DNA of 64,000 nucleotides from Alphaproteobacteria bacterium (lineage in GTDB: Bacteria; Pseudomonadota; Alphaproteobacteria; CAAGCB01; CAG-977): assembly GCA_017480385.1 (NCBI GenBank), contig JAFVAT010000007.1, positions 90,334-154,333 of the forward strand, in the 5' to 3' direction. A program made the translations under genes and the position numbers. Shown one piece after another: positions 1 through 8,822 of the stretch. Position 1 is the stretch's first letter. Every line of letters begins with the position of its first letter. The notes below the pieces were generated by a model. That model did no database searches, had not been told where the DNA came from, and saw only the letters and a list, made by a program, of their open reading frames with translations.

Positions 1-442
1 CGGGCGCATTTAATTGAATGGCCGCCATTTGCTCCCATGTTAGGTTTTCGCGGATCATTACCGGCGTAAAATTGCGTGACCGGCGAACATCTTTGCGAAT
101 TCTTTGAATTTCACCGTCCGTTAACGGCAGAATTTTATTCAAAGCCTCTAACGTCGCATTCAAATTTCCTTCTGTTTGTTCGGAGATGACCAAAACACGG
201 AAATTTTGGTTGTTTTGTGCCATTGGCTGACCAAAGCGATCAAAAATCAACCCTCTGGGCGGCGCAAGCAGACGTGTGCTGATTCTGTTTTCTTCCGCTA
301 ATGTCTTGTACCGATCCGATTCCAAAACCTGCAAATAATACATGCGGCTGAGCAGAACAGAAGACAAAAACAGCTGTCCTCCGGCCAGCATTGCCGCCCG
401 TCGGGTAAGTGTCTTTCCTTTATCGCCGTCCCGCGTAATCAT
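1..442 (-). CDS. mrdA: Penicillin-binding protein 2, N-terminal part (runs off the window)
   Basis: This is the transpeptidase of the elongation machinery, which crosslinks peptidoglycan of the side wall. Only the first 147 codons are inside the window. They show a short cytoplasmic start, one membrane anchor at about residues 14-32, and the PPRGLIFDRFG motif that opens the PBP2 dimerisation domain. The catalytic serine domain lies outside. The ATG at 442-440 overlaps the mreD stop as ATGA, so translation is probably coupled. Its place as last gene of mreB-mreC-mreD supports the call strongly. Confidence 0.93.
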   Translation of the reverse strand, partial: MITRDGDKGKTLTRRAAMLAGGQLFLSSVLLSRMYYLQVLESDRYKTLAEENRISTRLLAPPRGLIFDRFGQPMAQNNQNFRVLVISEQTEGNLNATLEALNKILPLTDGEIQRIRKDVRRSRNFTPVMIRENLTWEQMAAIQLNAP

Positions 443-975
443 TTTTCTTTATCCAACAAATAAACATGCAGCTTTGCGCAGGGCCATGAAACGACCGGAT
501 AGCACAGCAGCAGTAAAATATAGCTGATAAAGGCCGTTATTGCCGGCGTAAAGGCCGCATAGTTGATTGAAACGAACAACCATTTAAAAAAATAAGCGCC
601 AAATGAAAAAAGAGCAAATCCGAACCAAACAAAACAAAATGATTTTCCGATCAGATAACGGCGCTGCGTTTCTACAATCAAATAGAATAAAGTAAAAATA
701 AGCGTGTTGATTCCCAACGGCGTTCCGTCAAGCAAATCCAGAAAAAAACCGATAATAAACGCGCTTACAACAGAAAAATCATACGGTCTGTAAACGGCCC
801 AATAAAAAATAGGAATTAATGTAATATACGGTCTAACTGTTGAATAACCCGGCAAATATGTCGGCGTTACCGAAAATAGCAAAATTAAAAACGTCAGCAG
901 CTTGGGTGAATGCTGCCTCAACTTTGCACCCAAGAGAGAATAAAACGGCTGGTCATTTACGGTGAAACTTCGCAT
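439..975 (-). CDS. mreD: Rod shape-determining protein MreD
   Basis: MreD is an integral inner-membrane protein of the elongasome that links MreC and MreB to the wall synthases. The 178-residue product is very hydrophobic with about five membrane segments, and has the family stretch around GTPLGINTLIF in its middle. Length is normal for the family. The start overlaps the mreC end by 19 bases and the stop overlaps the mrdA start, so this is a tight operon. MreD sequences diverge fast, so the call rests partly on position. Confidence 0.9.
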   Translation of the reverse strand: MRSFTVNDQPFYSLLGAKLRQHSPKLLTFLILLFSVTPTYLPGYSTVRPYITLIPIFYWAVYRPYDFSVVSAFIIGFFLDLLDGTPLGINTLIFTLFYLIVETQRRYLIGKSFCFVWFGFALFSFGAYFFKWLFVSINYAAFTPAITAFISYILLLLCYPVVSWPCAKLHVYLLDKEK

Positions 976-1829
976 ATCGGATCCGGCAGCAAACCTGACA
1001 GTCCGTAATCAACAATACGCACCATTTCTAACCGGCTGCGGTTAAAAAAGGGTCGCATTTTGACTAAACCGTCATCAATAGAAACAATAACTCCGACCGG
1101 AAGACCTGCGGGATAAACGCCAGCCATTCCTGATGTAACAACTTTGTCGCCGACGGAAATTTTTGCGTTCCCCGGCAAAGAAATTAATTGGGGATATTCG
1201 GTATTATCTCCGGACAAAATTGCCGGCGTATCCAAGGGTTCTATTTTAACCGGCACGCGAGAGTTAATATCTGTGATCAATAAAATTCTGGCCGCATTAA
1301 TGCCGACAGAAGCAATACGTCCGACCAATCCGTCGCCCGTTAATACGACATTGCCTTTGCCGACTTTTTGTTTTTGTCCGACAAAAGCAATTAAAGACTG
1401 CGCAAAAGAATTGCCTGTATCTGCAATCACGCGCGAAGTAATGGAAACAGCCTGAGGAGGCGGAACATAGTTTAATAAATCGGCCAGATAAGCGTTTTCT
1501 TTACGCAGCTGTTCCGTATCCAGTTTAATCAGCGTCAATTCTCGGTTTTCTTCCCGCAAACGGGCATTTTCCTGACGAACGGCGACCAGCTCGCGCACAT
1601 TTTGCATAAAGCGGGAAGCCGCCTCAGCCGGTTTAGATAACAAAGATAAAATAGGTGTCGTAATATCGTTGAATAAAATTTGCGCTTTTTCAACCAAGAT
1701 TGTATCGGCTTTCCCAAGCAGCATCAGTCCAAAAGCCGCCACTACCAGCATTACAAGGCCAAAACGTTTTAATTTTGCCTTGATCTGATGCAACGATGCC
1801 GTATTGCCGGAATGCTGCTGTCCTACCAT
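957..1829 (-). CDS. mreC: Rod shape-determining protein MreC
   Basis: MreC is a bitopic periplasmic scaffold that activates PBP2 in side-wall synthesis. The 290-residue protein has a cytoplasmic start, one membrane segment at about residues 24-42, a coiled coil at about 70-120 (repeats of Glu, Arg and Leu around ENARLREENREL) and the beta-rich MreC domain, including GDGLVGRI and SGMAGVYPAGLPVG. It starts 31 bases after mreB. Nothing is unusual for the family. Confidence 0.96.
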   Translation of the reverse strand: MVGQQHSGNTASLHQIKAKLKRFGLVMLVVAAFGLMLLGKADTILVEKAQILFNDITTPILSLLSKPAEAASRFMQNVRELVAVRQENARLREENRELTLIKLDTEQLRKENAYLADLLNYVPPPQAVSITSRVIADTGNSFAQSLIAFVGQKQKVGKGNVVLTGDGLVGRIASVGINAARILLITDINSRVPVKIEPLDTPAILSGDNTEYPQLISLPGNAKISVGDKVVTSGMAGVYPAGLPVGVIVSIDDGLVKMRPFFNRSRLEMVRIVDYGLSGLLPDPICEVSP

Positions 1830-1860
1830 AGAATATTCCCCCGTTCAAAAGGGAGCCGAT

Positions 1861-2910
<1,050 letters not shown>

Positions 2911-2991
2911 TTAAATAACAATTAAACTTACATATTCATACACCTCACCTTGGCTTCAGACAAGCAAAGATGCGGCAGAGTCAGGTTTAAT

Positions 2992-3957
2992 TTACCCCAA
3001 AAAACGTAAAGCCTTAGTTAATAAGTACGGACTTTTCGCATCAGCAGTCATTATATCCGCGTGAAAACGGTGTTTGAACCATGTCAGCTGACGTTTGGCA
3101 TAGTTGCGGGTCATCTGACAAGCATGACTGATCGCTTGTTCCCGCGTTATTTCCCGATTTAACAACGCTCTGATTTCCGAAATGCCGACTGCTTTTAAAA
3201 TCAAACTGTCTGCCGGAGGATTCTTTGCCAAAAGCGTCCGGACCTCTTCTATCGCGCCGTTTTGCATCATTTTTTCAAACCGTTTATTGCAGCGGTCATA
3301 TAATTTTTCACGCGGCAAGTCTGTCAAAAAGCACAAATAATCCGCTTCGATTTCCTTTTGAAACGGCAAGGACTGCCAATACGTCATTGATTTTCCTGTT
3401 TCTTCCAGCACTTCCGCCGCCCGTAAAAGTCGCTGCGGATCAGTCAGGGCGAACGAAGGATCCTTTTGCTGAAAATCTTTTAAAAAGGCTTCATATCCCT
3501 GTTGTTCAAATTTTCTTCTGATTTCGGCGCGCGTATCCTCTTTCACCTGCGGCACGGGAGAAATACCTTTTATCAGCGTCTGCAAATAAAATCCGGTGCC
3601 GCCGACAATAACCGGCACTTTGTTTTCCTGCCATGCCCGCCGCATTTGCGCCGCCGCCAGCTGCGCCCATTTAAAAACAGAGCAGTTTTCCTCAGGCTCC
3701 AAAAAGCCATATAAACAGTGCGGAACCGCCTGTTCTTCCCCTGCAGAAGGACGCGCCGTCAGTGTCGGCACATCACGGTAAACCTGCATGCTGTCGGCAT
3801 TAATGACAACGCCGCCTAATTCTTTGGCCAGCCGCAAAGCCAATTCCGATTTGCCGGAAGCTGTCGGGCCGCCGACAACTATTGCTTTGTTTTTTGCCGG
3901 ATTTGCGTTACAAATATCCGGTTCTTTTTTTTCACAGGAGTTTGCCGTGGATACCAT
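2992..3957 (-). CDS. miaA: tRNA dimethylallyltransferase MiaA
   Basis: MiaA adds the dimethylallyl group to A37 of tRNAs that read codons starting with U. The 321-residue protein has the P-loop GPTASGKS at about residues 29-36, INADSMQVYRD for substrate binding and GGTGFYLQTLIKG. I chose the ATG at 3957-3955: a longer open frame exists upstream, but it only mirrors the DUF1015 gene on the other strand. This start places the first 11 bases of miaA inside the first codons of the divergent DUF1015 gene, an unusually tight head-to-head arrangement. Confidence 0.94.
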   Translation of the reverse strand: MVSTANSCEKKEPDICNANPAKNKAIVVGGPTASGKSELALRLAKELGGVVINADSMQVYRDVPTLTARPSAGEEQAVPHCLYGFLEPEENCSVFKWAQLAAAQMRRAWQENKVPVIVGGTGFYLQTLIKGISPVPQVKEDTRAEIRRKFEQQGYEAFLKDFQQKDPSFALTDPQRLLRAAEVLEETGKSMTYWQSLPFQKEIEADYLCFLTDLPREKLYDRCNKRFEKMMQNGAIEEVRTLLAKNPPADSLILKAVGISEIRALLNREITREQAISHACQMTRNYAKRQLTWFKHRFHADIMTADAKSPYLLTKALRFLG

Positions 3958-5191
3958 TCCTTTATTCCGTCCTTTTAAAGCCGTCCGACCCGCGCCGGAA
4001 TTTGCCGCTGAAGTTGTCGCGCCGCCGTATGATGTTCTTGATACAAAAGAAGCGCGCGAAAAAGCAAGTGGAAAACCGTATTCCTTCCTGCATATTTCCA
4101 AAGCGGAAATCGATCTGCCGGAAGATATCAATCCTTATGATCCTGCCGTTTATGCCAAATCCGCCGAAAATTATCAGGCTTTGCTGCATCAGGGTATTTT
4201 AATGCAAGAAGACAAACCATGCTACTATGTTTATCGCGCCGTTATGGGAGAACATACGCAGACAGGACTGGCCGTTGCCGCCAGCGTTGAAGCTTATGAT
4301 GCCGGAAAAATCAGACGCCATGAATTCACGCGCGTTGAAAAAGAAGACGACCGCGTGCGCCAAATCGATGCTTTAAAGGCGCAGACAGGCCCTGCTTTAT
4401 TGGCCTATCATCAAATCCCGGAAGTCGATCAGATCATTAAAAAAACCGTTCAGACCGCACCTTTGTACAAGGTCACCGCAGATCACGGCATTCATCATCT
4501 GATCTGGAAAATCGATAATGAGGCCGATCTTGCCGCGATCACCGCTGCGTTTAACCGGCAGGAAGTCGTTTACATCGCAGACGGTCATCATCGTTCCGCC
4601 GCCGCGTCCCGTGTAGCCAAAAAACGGGCACAAGCCAACCCGAAGCATACAGGACTGGAGGACTATAATTTCTTTTTAGCCGTCGCTTTTCCGATCGAAG
4701 AGATGAAAATTCTTGATTACAATCGTATTATCAGGGATTTGAATGGCCTGTCCCCCGCCGCTTTTTTAAAAGCTTTGAAAAAAGATTTTATCGTCACCCC
4801 TTCTGAAGCCGTCGTCAAACCTAAACAGAAAAATACTTTCGGACTGTACACAGACGGTAAATGGTATCTTTTAACATTGAAAAACAAACCGGAAACAACC
4901 GATCCTGTCAAATTATTGGACGTTTCTTTGCTGTCCGATCTGGTGCTGACTCCGATTTTAGGGATTCAGGACCTGCGCAAAGACAAACGCATTGATTTTG
5001 TCGGCGGTATGCGCGGTCTGAAAGAATTGGAAAACCGTGTCAACAATGATGGCTTTGCTGCCGCTTTCGCACTGTATCCGACACAAATGAACGAATTAAC
5101 CGCCGTTGCGGATACGGGGCAGGTCATGCCGCCGAAATCGACTTGGTTCGAACCGAAATTAACGGACGGATTATTGTCCAATCCAATATAG
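3947..5191 (+). CDS. DUF1015 family protein
   Basis: This is a 414-residue member of the DUF1015 family, whose role is not established. The start is read as the GTG at 3947, six bases after AGGAG at 3936-3940, which gives the typical N-terminus with PLFRPFKAVRP and VVAPPYDVL. The family signature IADGHHRSAAA is near residue 207. Length matches the family. It is divergent from and overlaps miaA, and ends at a hairpin terminator shared with the next gene. Confidence 0.88.
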   Translation: MDTIPLFRPFKAVRPAPEFAAEVVAPPYDVLDTKEAREKASGKPYSFLHISKAEIDLPEDINPYDPAVYAKSAENYQALLHQGILMQEDKPCYYVYRAVMGEHTQTGLAVAASVEAYDAGKIRRHEFTRVEKEDDRVRQIDALKAQTGPALLAYHQIPEVDQIIKKTVQTAPLYKVTADHGIHHLIWKIDNEADLAAITAAFNRQEVVYIADGHHRSAAASRVAKKRAQANPKHTGLEDYNFFLAVAFPIEEMKILDYNRIIRDLNGLSPAAFLKALKKDFIVTPSEAVVKPKQKNTFGLYTDGKWYLLTLKNKPETTDPVKLLDVSLLSDLVLTPILGIQDLRKDKRIDFVGGMRGLKELENRVNNDGFAAAFALYPTQMNELTAVADTGQVMPPKSTWFEPKLTDGLLSNPI

Positions 5192-5219
5192 AAAAAGCGG
5201 GAAATTCCCGCTTTTTTTT
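5192..5219. terminator. Bidirectional intrinsic terminator
   Basis: The stem AAAAAGCGGG / CCCGCTTTTT with a short AATT-type loop is followed by Ts on the plus strand and has As on the other side. It sits right after the DUF1015 stop and abuts the stop of the convergent lipoprotein gene, so it can serve both. Confidence 0.9.
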
Positions 5220-6135
5220 ATCGAATAGGGATAGTTACGCTCATCGGTTGAGTTGTATCCAGATCATGCGGCGGTCGCAGCAGCGGTTCAAAATATTTTG
5301 CAATGCAGGACCGAACATTTTCTTTTACCGGCGTTCCCAAAATATTAAATGTTTCCTTAAACCCGAAGGCCGGAAGCGTGCCGAACGGAGAAACCGTAAA
5401 AGCAATTTCGCGTTTTTCCGTCAAGCCACATTTTTTGAAATCATCGGCATGCGCATCCACACGAATTTGCAAATCGCGCAAATAACGACGGCGCATTTCC
5501 GGCTCTGTAACAAAAAGCGTCGAAGCCTCGGCAGCAGAATAGTTCAGCACATAACGCTGGTAAAATTCCGTATCCGACAGATTAGCTGAAATCCGACGGC
5601 CTGAATCCCGTTCAATAAAGTGAGACAGCAGATACAGTAATTTATCCTGTGATGATCTGAAATCCGGAGCATAATCTTTCAGCGAAACAACGGCTTTCCA
5701 CAGCGGCTTTTCTTCTTTGCCCGCCTGAACTGCCGTCAAAGAAATAAATTTCTCATACACCATGTGTCGGTTATATTGCGTAGTGGCCAAAACGGACGGT
5801 TCGTCAATCGGGTGAGCATATTCCGCCGTATCAATGGCGCTTTTAACGGTTACCGTTCTTTCCTGTCTGACACCGAAACTTAATCTTAAAATCACAGCGG
5901 AAGGCGTTGTCAGACGGTATCCTTTTGCTTCTAAAACCGGTTTGAGCTTTTCAAAAAACTGCTGATATTCAATATCGCTTTTGGATCTGTTTTCATCGGT
6001 CAAATGTACGACAGCCGTTTTGACGGCAGGAACCTCACGCAGATAAGAATCCACAGATAAGGGGATTTCCTTTTCTATCGGCAGCTGACAGCCGGCCATA
6101 AAGAACAAAGCAAACAGAAAAAGTTTTCTTCTCAT
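5218..6135 (-). CDS. Predicted outer-membrane lipoprotein of unknown function
   Basis: This 305-residue protein starts with a lipoprotein signal peptide: MRRKLFLFALFFMAGC, with the lipidated Cys probably at residue 16. The mature part is soluble and charged with no further membrane segment, so it should face the periplasm. The C-terminal 70 residues are less charged and begin with FTVSPFGTLPAFGF; a related carboxy-terminal domain occurs in some periplasmic proteins, but I cannot name it safely. It lies 5 bases after the small gene upstream, so the two are probably cotranscribed. Confidence 0.7.
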   Translation of the reverse strand: MRRKLFLFALFFMAGCQLPIEKEIPLSVDSYLREVPAVKTAVVHLTDENRSKSDIEYQQFFEKLKPVLEAKGYRLTTPSAVILRLSFGVRQERTVTVKSAIDTAEYAHPIDEPSVLATTQYNRHMVYEKFISLTAVQAGKEEKPLWKAVVSLKDYAPDFRSSQDKLLYLLSHFIERDSGRRISANLSDTEFYQRYVLNYSAAEASTLFVTEPEMRRRYLRDLQIRVDAHADDFKKCGLTEKREIAFTVSPFGTLPAFGFKETFNILGTPVKENVRSCIAKYFEPLLRPPHDLDTTQPMSVTIPIR

Positions 6136-6140
6136 CTGCT

Positions 6141-6458
6141 TTAGGCCAAAGAAACCAAGCCGGCTTCTATTGCTTTAAGCATCACGGCAACATCACGCCA
6201 ACCGGAAACGGGAAAGCCTTCATCGTCCAGCACATCAACACCTTTTTCACGGCAAAACGCAATCATTTCCTGTTCATCGGCATCAAAAACAACCTGCCAC
6301 AAATCCTCAAATTCCTTTTGCGTATAATCCGGCGCGGAACCAAACAAACGAACGGTCAGGCCGTCTGTTTCCGAAACTAACTCATCATTGGTTCCTTCCG
6401 CCAATTCCGGTTTTTTCGACAGATAATCCACAGCGCGAATAACGGTTTGTGTTTGCAT
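6141..6458 (-). CDS. Small conserved-looking protein of unknown function
   Basis: This 105-residue acidic protein has no signal peptide or membrane segment, so it is probably cytoplasmic. I do not recognise a domain. A good ribosome binding site (GAGGAG) lies 7 bases before the ATG. It precedes the lipoprotein gene by 5 bases and is divergent from purB, with about 70 bases between that must hold both promoters. The start, Shine-Dalgarno and codon use support a real gene. Confidence 0.65.
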   Translation of the reverse strand: MQTQTVIRAVDYLSKKPELAEGTNDELVSETDGLTVRLFGSAPDYTQKEFEDLWQVVFDADEQEMIAFCREKGVDVLDDEGFPVSGWRDVAVMLKAIEAGLVSLA

Positions 6459-6529
6459 TTTTTTCTCCTCACGTTCATATTACGGATATGTAATCACATT
6501 TTTATTTTTTCTGCAATAAAGGAAAGAAC

Positions 6530-7843
6530 ATGATCCCTCGTTACAGTCGCCCGGAAATGAGCGCTATCTGGTCTGATGAAAATAAATTTAAAACATGGTT
6601 TGAAATTGAGGCCTGTGCCTGTGAAGCTTTAGCCGAACTGGGCCAAATTCCAAAGGCCGCCGTTGAAGAGATCCGCACAAAGGGCAAATTCGATCCCAAA
6701 CGTATTGACGAAATTGAAGCGGAAGTCAAACATGACGTGATCGCTTTTTTGACCAATGTCGGTGAAAATATTGGCGAAAGCGCCCGGTTTATGCATCAGG
6801 GCATGACATCTTCGGACGTGCTGGACACTTCTTTTAATATGCGGCTGACGCAATCGATCGATATTTTATTAAAAGATATGGATCGCCTGCTGACCGCTTT
6901 GAAAAAACGGGCGGAAGAACACAAATACACGCTCTGCATCGGACGCAGCCACGGGATTCATGCCGAACCGACGACATTCGGATTAAAAATGTTGGGCTTT
7001 TATGCCGAATTCATCCGCAATAAAGAACGTCTGGAAGCCGCCCGCAAAGAAGTCTCCACCTGCGCGATATCCGGCGCTGTCGGCACGTTTGCCACGATCG
7101 ATCCGCGCGTGGAACAAATCGTTGCCGAAAAATTGGGCTTGACCCCCGAACCCGTTTCAACGCAAGTCATTCCCCGCGACCGTTACGCCGCTTTATTCGC
7201 CGCTATCGGCATCACCGCCTCCTCCATTGAACGGCTGGCCGTCGAAATTCGTCATTTGCAGCGCACGGAAGTCCGCGAAGCTGAAGAATATTTCTCCGCC
7301 GGACAGAAAGGCTCATCGGCTATGCCGCACAAGCGCAACCCTGTGTTGTCCGAAAATCTGACCGGACTGGCGCGGCTGCTGCGCTCTTATGTTATTCCGG
7401 CAATGGAAAACGTTGCTTTGTGGCATGAACGCGACATTTCGCATTCGTCCAACGAACGCATCATTGCGCCGGACGCGATGATTGGACTGGATTTCTGTCT
7501 GAACCGTTTGGCCGGTATTATTGAAAAGCTGTTGATCTATCCTGACAATATGATGGCAAATCTGAACCGTTTGAAAGGGTTGATTTTTTCTCAGCGCGTG
7601 ATGCTGGCAATGGTGGACAAGGGCCTGAAACGCGAAGATGCTTATCGTTTAACCCAGCGCAATGCGATGAAAGTTTGGGCAGGCGAAGGAACATTTAAAG
7701 ACTTGCTGGAAGCTGATGAAGAAGTCATGCAAACGCTTGCCAAAGAAGAACTGGAGGCTTTGTTCGATTTGTCATTCTACACAAAGCAGATCGATTTTAT
7801 CTTTAAAAAAGTCTGCTCCCCAATGGCGGCGTTACAAGCATAA
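6530..7843 (+). CDS. purB: Adenylosuccinate lyase
   Basis: PurB cleaves SAICAR and adenylosuccinate to release fumarate in purine synthesis. The 437-residue protein has the fumarase/aspartase superfamily signature GSSAMPHKRNP at about residues 261-271, the HQGMTSSD motif near 87 and the SHGIHAEPTTFG catalytic stretch near 141. Length fits the shorter Bacillus-type enzymes. A GGAAAG ribosome site precedes the ATG. No neighbour belongs to the purine pathway. The stop codon touches the first copy of a dispersed repeat. Confidence 0.97.
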   Translation: MIPRYSRPEMSAIWSDENKFKTWFEIEACACEALAELGQIPKAAVEEIRTKGKFDPKRIDEIEAEVKHDVIAFLTNVGENIGESARFMHQGMTSSDVLDTSFNMRLTQSIDILLKDMDRLLTALKKRAEEHKYTLCIGRSHGIHAEPTTFGLKMLGFYAEFIRNKERLEAARKEVSTCAISGAVGTFATIDPRVEQIVAEKLGLTPEPVSTQVIPRDRYAALFAAIGITASSIERLAVEIRHLQRTEVREAEEYFSAGQKGSSAMPHKRNPVLSENLTGLARLLRSYVIPAMENVALWHERDISHSSNERIIAPDAMIGLDFCLNRLAGIIEKLLIYPDNMMANLNRLKGLIFSQRVMLAMVDKGLKREDAYRLTQRNAMKVWAGEGTFKDLLEADEEVMQTLAKEELEALFDLSFYTKQIDFIFKKVCSPMAALQA

Positions 7844-7943
7844 CGTCCTCCGGGTGGCGGCGCCACGGGCTTAACGTCCTCCCGGCGGGAGATTAGGCCT
7901 TGCCCATTGGCACGATATAAAAAACTGACGCCCGTACGGCTAC
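7843..7943 (+). repeat. Dispersed repeat family I, copy A1
   Basis: This is an intergenic repeat of about 100 bases. It contains ACGTCCTCCGG, a GCCACGGGCTTAAC core, a CTCCCGGCGGGAG hairpin, a TGCCCATTGGCA hairpin and the tail ATATAAAAAACTGACG plus CCCGTACGGC. Its right two thirds are repeated at 7963-8030, and the whole unit recurs in reverse at 47031-47129. It starts directly at the purB stop. Its function is unknown; it resembles a small structured, REP-like repeat. Confidence 0.75.
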
Positions 7944-7962
7944 TCCCCGTAGGGGGGCATAC

Positions 7963-8030
7963 CCTCCCGGCGGGAGATTAGGCCTTGCCCATGGCACGAT
8001 ATAAAAAACTGATGCCCGTACAGCTAGTAC
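7963..8030 (+). repeat. Dispersed repeat family I, copy A2 (partial)
   Basis: This is a second, shorter unit 20 bases after copy A1. It shares the run from CCTCCCGGCGGGAG to ATATAAAAAACTGATG and CCCGTACAGCTAGTAC with few differences, but lacks the left third. The rest of the gap up to the HTH gene is AT-rich and holds the promoter described separately. Confidence 0.75.
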
Positions 8031-8084
8031 CCCTGCAGCTGGAAAATCGCAAAAGCGATATGCTCCTACAACTTTTCAAAAAAT

Positions 8085-8144
8085 ACATCTAATAGATGTA
8101 AAACGAAAGAACATATAGACAAAAGATAATTTCTATGATAATCC
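8085..8144 (+). promoter_or_regulatory. Putative promoter and operator of HTH gene A
   Basis: A -35-like TAGACA at 8116-8121 and a -10-like TAATCC at 8139-8144 are 17 bases apart. The other HTH gene has the same TAGACA with a 17-base spacer and TATACC, embedded in a shared ATATAGACAA context. An inverted repeat ACATCTAATAGATGT at 8085-8099 lies just upstream and its half-site ACATCT recurs at 8170, so it could be an operator. Paralogy of the two promoters is seen; their use is inferred. Confidence 0.5.
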
Positions 8145-8203
8145 TATTTAACGATATATGTTTTTGATATACATCTTTTGATTGTATTTTGGAGGGCTTA
8201 GAA

Positions 8204-8437
8204 ATGAAAGGAAGAAAAATCACAGAGAACAAAACGCGTATTTTAACACCGCGTCAATTTACGGTATTAACTTTTTTAGCGGCAGGATTGCGGAACAAAG
8301 AAATCGCGTACCGTATGGGATTAACGGTTTCTACAGTCAAACAACATATATCCGGCATTATGCTGCGATTGAACGTAAACACAAGGACGGCGGTAGTTCT
8401 CAAAGCTCAAAAACTGGGACTGATCGATCCGGAATAA
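8204..8437 (+). CDS. Stand-alone LuxR/GerE-type HTH protein A
   Basis: This 77-residue protein is essentially only a LuxR-type DNA-binding domain: LTPRQFTVLTFLAAG, then the recognition region NKEIAYRMGLTVSTVKQHIS, then the dimerisation helix. No receiver or ligand domain precedes it. The ATG at 8204 is chosen because GGAGG at 8191-8195 lies 8 bases before it; a TTG further upstream would overlap that site. It is about 60% identical by eye to the product at 43928-44149 and, like it, is followed by the conserved RNA-like element and an envelope gene. It probably regulates transcription; its target is unknown. Confidence 0.88.
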   Translation: MKGRKITENKTRILTPRQFTVLTFLAAGLRNKEIAYRMGLTVSTVKQHISGIMLRLNVNTRTAVVLKAQKLGLIDPE

Positions 8438-8543
8438 TCCTTTTTTATGCCCCCCAAGAGCGGCTTCGGTTATGAAACTGCCTTTGGAGTATTGTACTCA
8501 TAAAAAATCTTCACTGATCACGAATATTCCCTATCTTAAGGAT

Positions 8544-8796
8544 AGTGTCTTAACGGGCACGGAGCCGTCAGAAAGCTCTTTTACTACCCAGCGCAGATAT
8601 GCATCGTAAACCGATTTACCAATGGCAAAGCTGGAAAATATCCCCGATTTCTGAACAGAGGTCGGGGGCCTTTTGGCGTATGTCCAGAACACGCCCCGTC
8701 ATTATCTCTGAAAGAACGAGGGTGTTTAAAGGTCAAAAGGATCATTTGATACTATATGGTTTTTCTACTCCCCGACCGCCTAACTAAGGCGGTTTT
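8544..8796 (+). ncRNA. Candidate structured RNA element, copy A (leader of autotransporter gene)
   Basis: This non-coding stretch aligns over its whole length with 43541-43779 in reverse. It can fold into an 11-bp hairpin (8642-8652 with 8657-8667, GAAC loop); a closing stem CCUUUUGGC/GUCAAAAGG (8669-8677 with 8732-8740); a hairpin inside that stem (8688-8698 with 8717-8726); and a 3' hairpin CCGCC/GGCGG (8776-8792) followed by UUUUAGUUU. The 5' block around CUUAACGGGC and CCGUCAGAAAGC is also conserved. In copy B the paired bases change together. I do not recognise a known riboswitch. Position suggests a cis-acting leader of the gene at 8823. Confidence 0.68.
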
Positions 8797-8822
8797 AGTT
8801 TAACCGAAACAGAGAATTTTTA

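Noticed and set aside
3958-4131. 58-codon N-terminal extension of miaA
   Set aside because: It lies inside the DUF1015 gene and has no family similarity; the internal ATG fits MiaA length.
8182-8787. Short open frames of 97 and 62 codons over HTH gene A and RNA element A
   Set aside because: The first is in another frame of the HTH gene. The second crosses the RNA element; copy B has an open frame of similar size, but the aligned bases are read one base out of phase, so no protein is shared. Pairing, not coding, is conserved.
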